Source: an uncultured Bacillota bacterium
GTDB taxonomy: Bacteria; Bacillota; Clostridia; Lachnospirales; Lachnospiraceae
Assembly (NCBI GenBank): GCA_958352855.1
Contig: CATWQE010000009.1
Coordinates: 9,196-73,195, forward strand
Direction of reading: 5' to 3'
DNA length: 64,000 nt
Shown one piece after another: positions 62,119-64,000 of the stretch. The notes beneath the pieces are model-generated. The model ran no database searches. It was given only the letters and a program-made list of their open reading frames with translations, and was not told where the DNA came from. Made by a program: the position numbers and the translations under genes. Position 1 is the stretch's first letter; every line of letters begins with the position of its first letter.

Positions 62119-63153
62119 TCATTCTCTTTCTTCCTGTTCAAATATTTTCAAACGCTTTACTATTTCCTCTGGTTCCGGTAATACCTTCTTCATATCTTCT
62201 GGTAATGTGTTCCTTAGCTGATATGTCGCAACACCAATTGGCGCTCCTGTTTGTCTCAATGCATACTCTACATATGTCTTATCTTTACTCTTACAAATAA
62301 TAATTCCAATAGATGGATTCTCTTCTGGTAATTTAATCTGCTCATCCAACACAGATAGATACAATTGCATTTTTCCCGCATATTCAGCTTCAAACTCTCC
62401 TATCTTCAATTCTATTGCTACCAGGCTTCTAAGTCGCCTATGAAAAAGCAACAAATCAATATATAAATCTCTAGTTCCAACAACTAAATGATACTGGTTG
62501 CCCATAAAAGCAAAATCACCACCCATTTCAACTAAAAACGCTCTAATATTATTTACCAACTTTATTTCTAACTCATGTTCTGAATATTCCGGTGACAGCT
62601 CAGCAAAATCAAAAGTATATTCATCCTTAACTGCTAATTTAGCTTGTGCCCTTCGTTCTTCTGGTATCACTAAATCAAAATTGGTTTGGTTTAATAAATA
62701 TTTTTCATATGTCTGTGCTTCAATAAAATTGGTTAATACACGTTTTGTCCACCCATAACGTTTCACCATTTGAATGTAAAATTCCCTTTGCAAATCATCT
62801 TTACATTTTTCCATAATGATAACGTTATTGCTCCAGCTGATTTCTCGCACCAATGGTGCGAGTTTTTCAGAATCTCGATACGTTAAATAAAAATTGCGCA
62901 TTCTCCAGAGATTTGATGCTGAGTAACCTTTTGATCCAGGAAATTCCTTCTGTAATTCCTTGGACAGCACTCCTACTATAGATTTCCCCCAACCTTTTTC
63001 TTTCTGTTGCCTATAAATCTCTTCCCCTATTTCCCAATATAGATTTATAGTTTCTGAATTAATCATTTGTAACACACGATATTGCTTTTGCTGAATTAAT
63101 TGTTTTAAGTCATTCACCAAAGGTTCATATCCTACAATTTTATTCTTTTCCAT
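62119..63153 (-). CDS. DUF1016 / YhcG-type PDDEXK nuclease domain protein
   Basis: A 344-residue protein. The N-terminal DUF1016 part (INLYWEIGEEIYRQQKEKGWGKSIVGVLSKEL) is followed by a nuclease domain with Asp in YIDLLLF and Glu-x-Lys in VAIELKIGEF. Members accompany restriction systems and mobile elements; the enzymatic role is uncertain. The start at ATG 63153 has GGAG 7 bases upstream. A near-palindrome, CTCGCACCAATGGTGCGAG, occurs inside the gene and again just upstream of the start. Confidence 0.85.
   Translation of the reverse strand: MEKNKIVGYEPLVNDLKQLIQQKQYRVLQMINSETINLYWEIGEEIYRQQKEKGWGKSIVGVLSKELQKEFPGSKGYSASNLWRMRNFYLTYRDSEKLAPLVREISWSNNVIIMEKCKDDLQREFYIQMVKRYGWTKRVLTNFIEAQTYEKYLLNQTNFDLVIPEERRAQAKLAVKDEYTFDFAELSPEYSEHELEIKLVNNIRAFLVEMGGDFAFMGNQYHLVVGTRDLYIDLLLFHRRLRSLVAIELKIGEFEAEYAGKMQLYLSVLDEQIKLPEENPSIGIIICKSKDKTYVEYALRQTGAPIGVATYQLRNTLPEDMKKVLPEPEEIVKRLKIFEQEERE
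62849..62867. repeat. CTCGCACCAATGGTGCGAG palindrome, copy 1 (inside the DUF1016 gene)
   Basis: A 19-base near-perfect palindrome encoding APLVRE in the reading frame. A second copy with one change lies at about 63173-63191, just before the gene start. Confidence 0.6.
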
Positions 63154-63172
63154 ACACTTCTCCATTTCTCGC

Positions 63173-63191
63173 ACCAATGGTACGAGATTTG
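63173..63191. repeat. CTCGCACCAATGGTACGAG palindrome, copy 2 (upstream of the DUF1016 start)
   Basis: The same palindrome with one mismatch, about 20 bases before the start codon. Position and symmetry would suit a protein-binding site, but duplication of part of the gene is another explanation. Confidence 0.5.
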
Positions 63192-63234
63192 ATATCAAAA
63201 ACATAAATAAATTATATACTTGGAAAACATTGTA

Positions 63235-64000
63235 TTATAACATGCAATTCATAACTACACTCACCATCATTTCCTTTTCTTCCGGTCTGGATTCTGCAAT
63301 CATAATGGTCAAAGCAACTAGCGTTGAATCCTCAATTTTCTTTTTTCCATCCACAAACAACGCTGCATTCTTATCCAGAAAATACAAAAACATAGTCGCC
63401 GCAATTCGTTTATTCCCATCAAAAAGCTATGGTTCTTGGTTACAAAGTACAATAAATTTGCCGCCTTTTCTTCCAGGGATTCATAAATATCCTTGCCTCC
63501 AAAAGACTGATAAATATTCCCGATACTGCCTTTGAATGAATCATCCTTTTCTCTACCGAATAAATCCGATTCATTACCAAATCTCATACTCTGAATCACT
63601 TCCATGCATTCTTCATAAGAAAGAACGTAGGTTGCGCGATTCCCTTGGGGACGGGTCATATTCTGATGGTCATAAGAATCCAGTAAATCAAGAGCATTAC
63701 TGTATTTCTCTATTACAGAAAGTACCTGCTTACTGTCCAGTTCATCCTCTGTCCGCTTCATAATCCGTATCACCTCTCCCAGTTGTTTGATACGATTATC
63801 ATTCACAGCATAGCCTTTTAATATGTATTGTTTTAGCACAGAATTTGCCCATCTGCGAAATTCCACACCACGTTTTGATTTTACACGATAACCAACGGAG
63901 ATGATTACGTCCAGGCTATAAAATGCTACCGGCTTATCTGAATTTGGGGCTGTGAAATAACACTCTCTACGGAAAAAGAGGACTTTTCGTTCAAAATGAA
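63235..64000 (-). pseudogene. rhuM: RhuM-family protein with Fic/DOC-like C-terminus, frameshifted; 5' end beyond window
   Basis: The frame is open from the right edge through SVGYRVKSKRGVEFRRWANSVLKQY, the RhuM signature, to a Fic-like domain that reads NLLYFVTKNHSF. There one base is missing in the CTTTTTGATG stretch (near 63424), and the frame changes to an unrelated tail ending at 63318. If the base is restored the sequence continues HSFLDGNKRIAATMFLYFLDK and on to a stop at 63235-63237, which is the intact family ending. So the gene is broken, phase-variable at a T5 run, or affected by a sequencing error. RhuM proteins lie beside restriction systems and pathogenicity islands. Confidence 0.82.

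Noticed and set aside
1..64000. tRNA or rRNA genes and complete insertion sequences
   Set aside because: Reading both strands, no tRNA cloverleaf, rRNA segment, or transposase gene with terminal repeats was recognised. A structure-based search (for example tRNAscan or Infernal) would be needed to exclude small RNAs.

Overview
The window looks like a chromosomal segment from a Gram-positive anaerobic gut Clostridia, most likely Lachnospiraceae (Blautia-like). This is inferred from strong AGGAGG ribosome-binding sites, lipoprotein signal peptides, a Na+-type V-ATPase operon in place of F-type genes, several CUT1 sugar ABC systems with a stand-alone MsmK-type ATPase, and small proteins typical of that family. 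No rRNA or tRNA gene was recognised. Most housekeeping genes lie on the minus strand. Start codons were chosen from visible ribosome-binding sites or promoters, so many proteins are a little shorter than the longest open frame.

Layout. 1-4306: a YesM/YesN-type two-component system and a sugar-binding lipoprotein cut by the window edge. 4371-5443: a DUF2804 protein with a clear terminator. 5597-5934: a compact type I toxin-antitoxin locus (30-residue membrane toxin, antisense RNA, both promoters visible). 6140-9232: three coupled genes for a membrane protein, a radical SAM/SPASM enzyme, and a secreted-then-anchored protein whose cytoplasmic tail carries an alternating Cys-Ala run; this is a candidate peptide-modification system. 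9374-18120: the complete nine-gene V-type ATPase operon (G, I, K, E, C, F, A, B, D) with its promoter and terminator. 18190-21382: an orphan sugar-binding lipoprotein, an AI-2E/YtvI-type permease and an RluA-type pseudouridine synthase.

21440-28630 is an AT-rich island that looks acquired: an unusual transcription unit with only tiny frames, a bacteriocin-type ABC exporter (ATPase plus 7-TM permease), an AgrC-like kinase, AgrB and an AgrA/LytTR regulator, but no recognisable agrD. 28651-32218: an aconitase-family hydratase and a PucR/CdaR regulator. 32502-41485: a PD-(D/E)XK Rpn-like protein, arabinose isomerase with an AraC regulator, and a beta-glucoside operon (binding protein, two permeases, LacI regulator, GH1 glucosidase) behind a promoter embedded in TTTCGTAA inverted repeats. 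41722-48357: a YfcC transporter plus PepD dipeptidase, a TetR regulator and an EamA exporter, linked by shared TAATCATGATTA palindromes, then MsmK and a small conserved protein. 48437-51433: phosphoglucose isomerase, a membrane protein and MTA/SAH nucleosidase.

51546-58269 is a second accessory region: a RloA/RloB (AbiL-like) defence pair, two MFS transporters with a 42-residue Cys-containing peptide between them, an exported pheromone-like peptide ending in SIPFCDLPPQD, and two coupled HTH-TPR (RRNPP-like) regulators. 58448-64000: a TSCPD protein, a structured inverted repeat, an EndoQ-UvrD helicase fusion, a DUF1016 nuclease, and a RhuM-type gene with a frameshift at its Fic motif that runs off the window.
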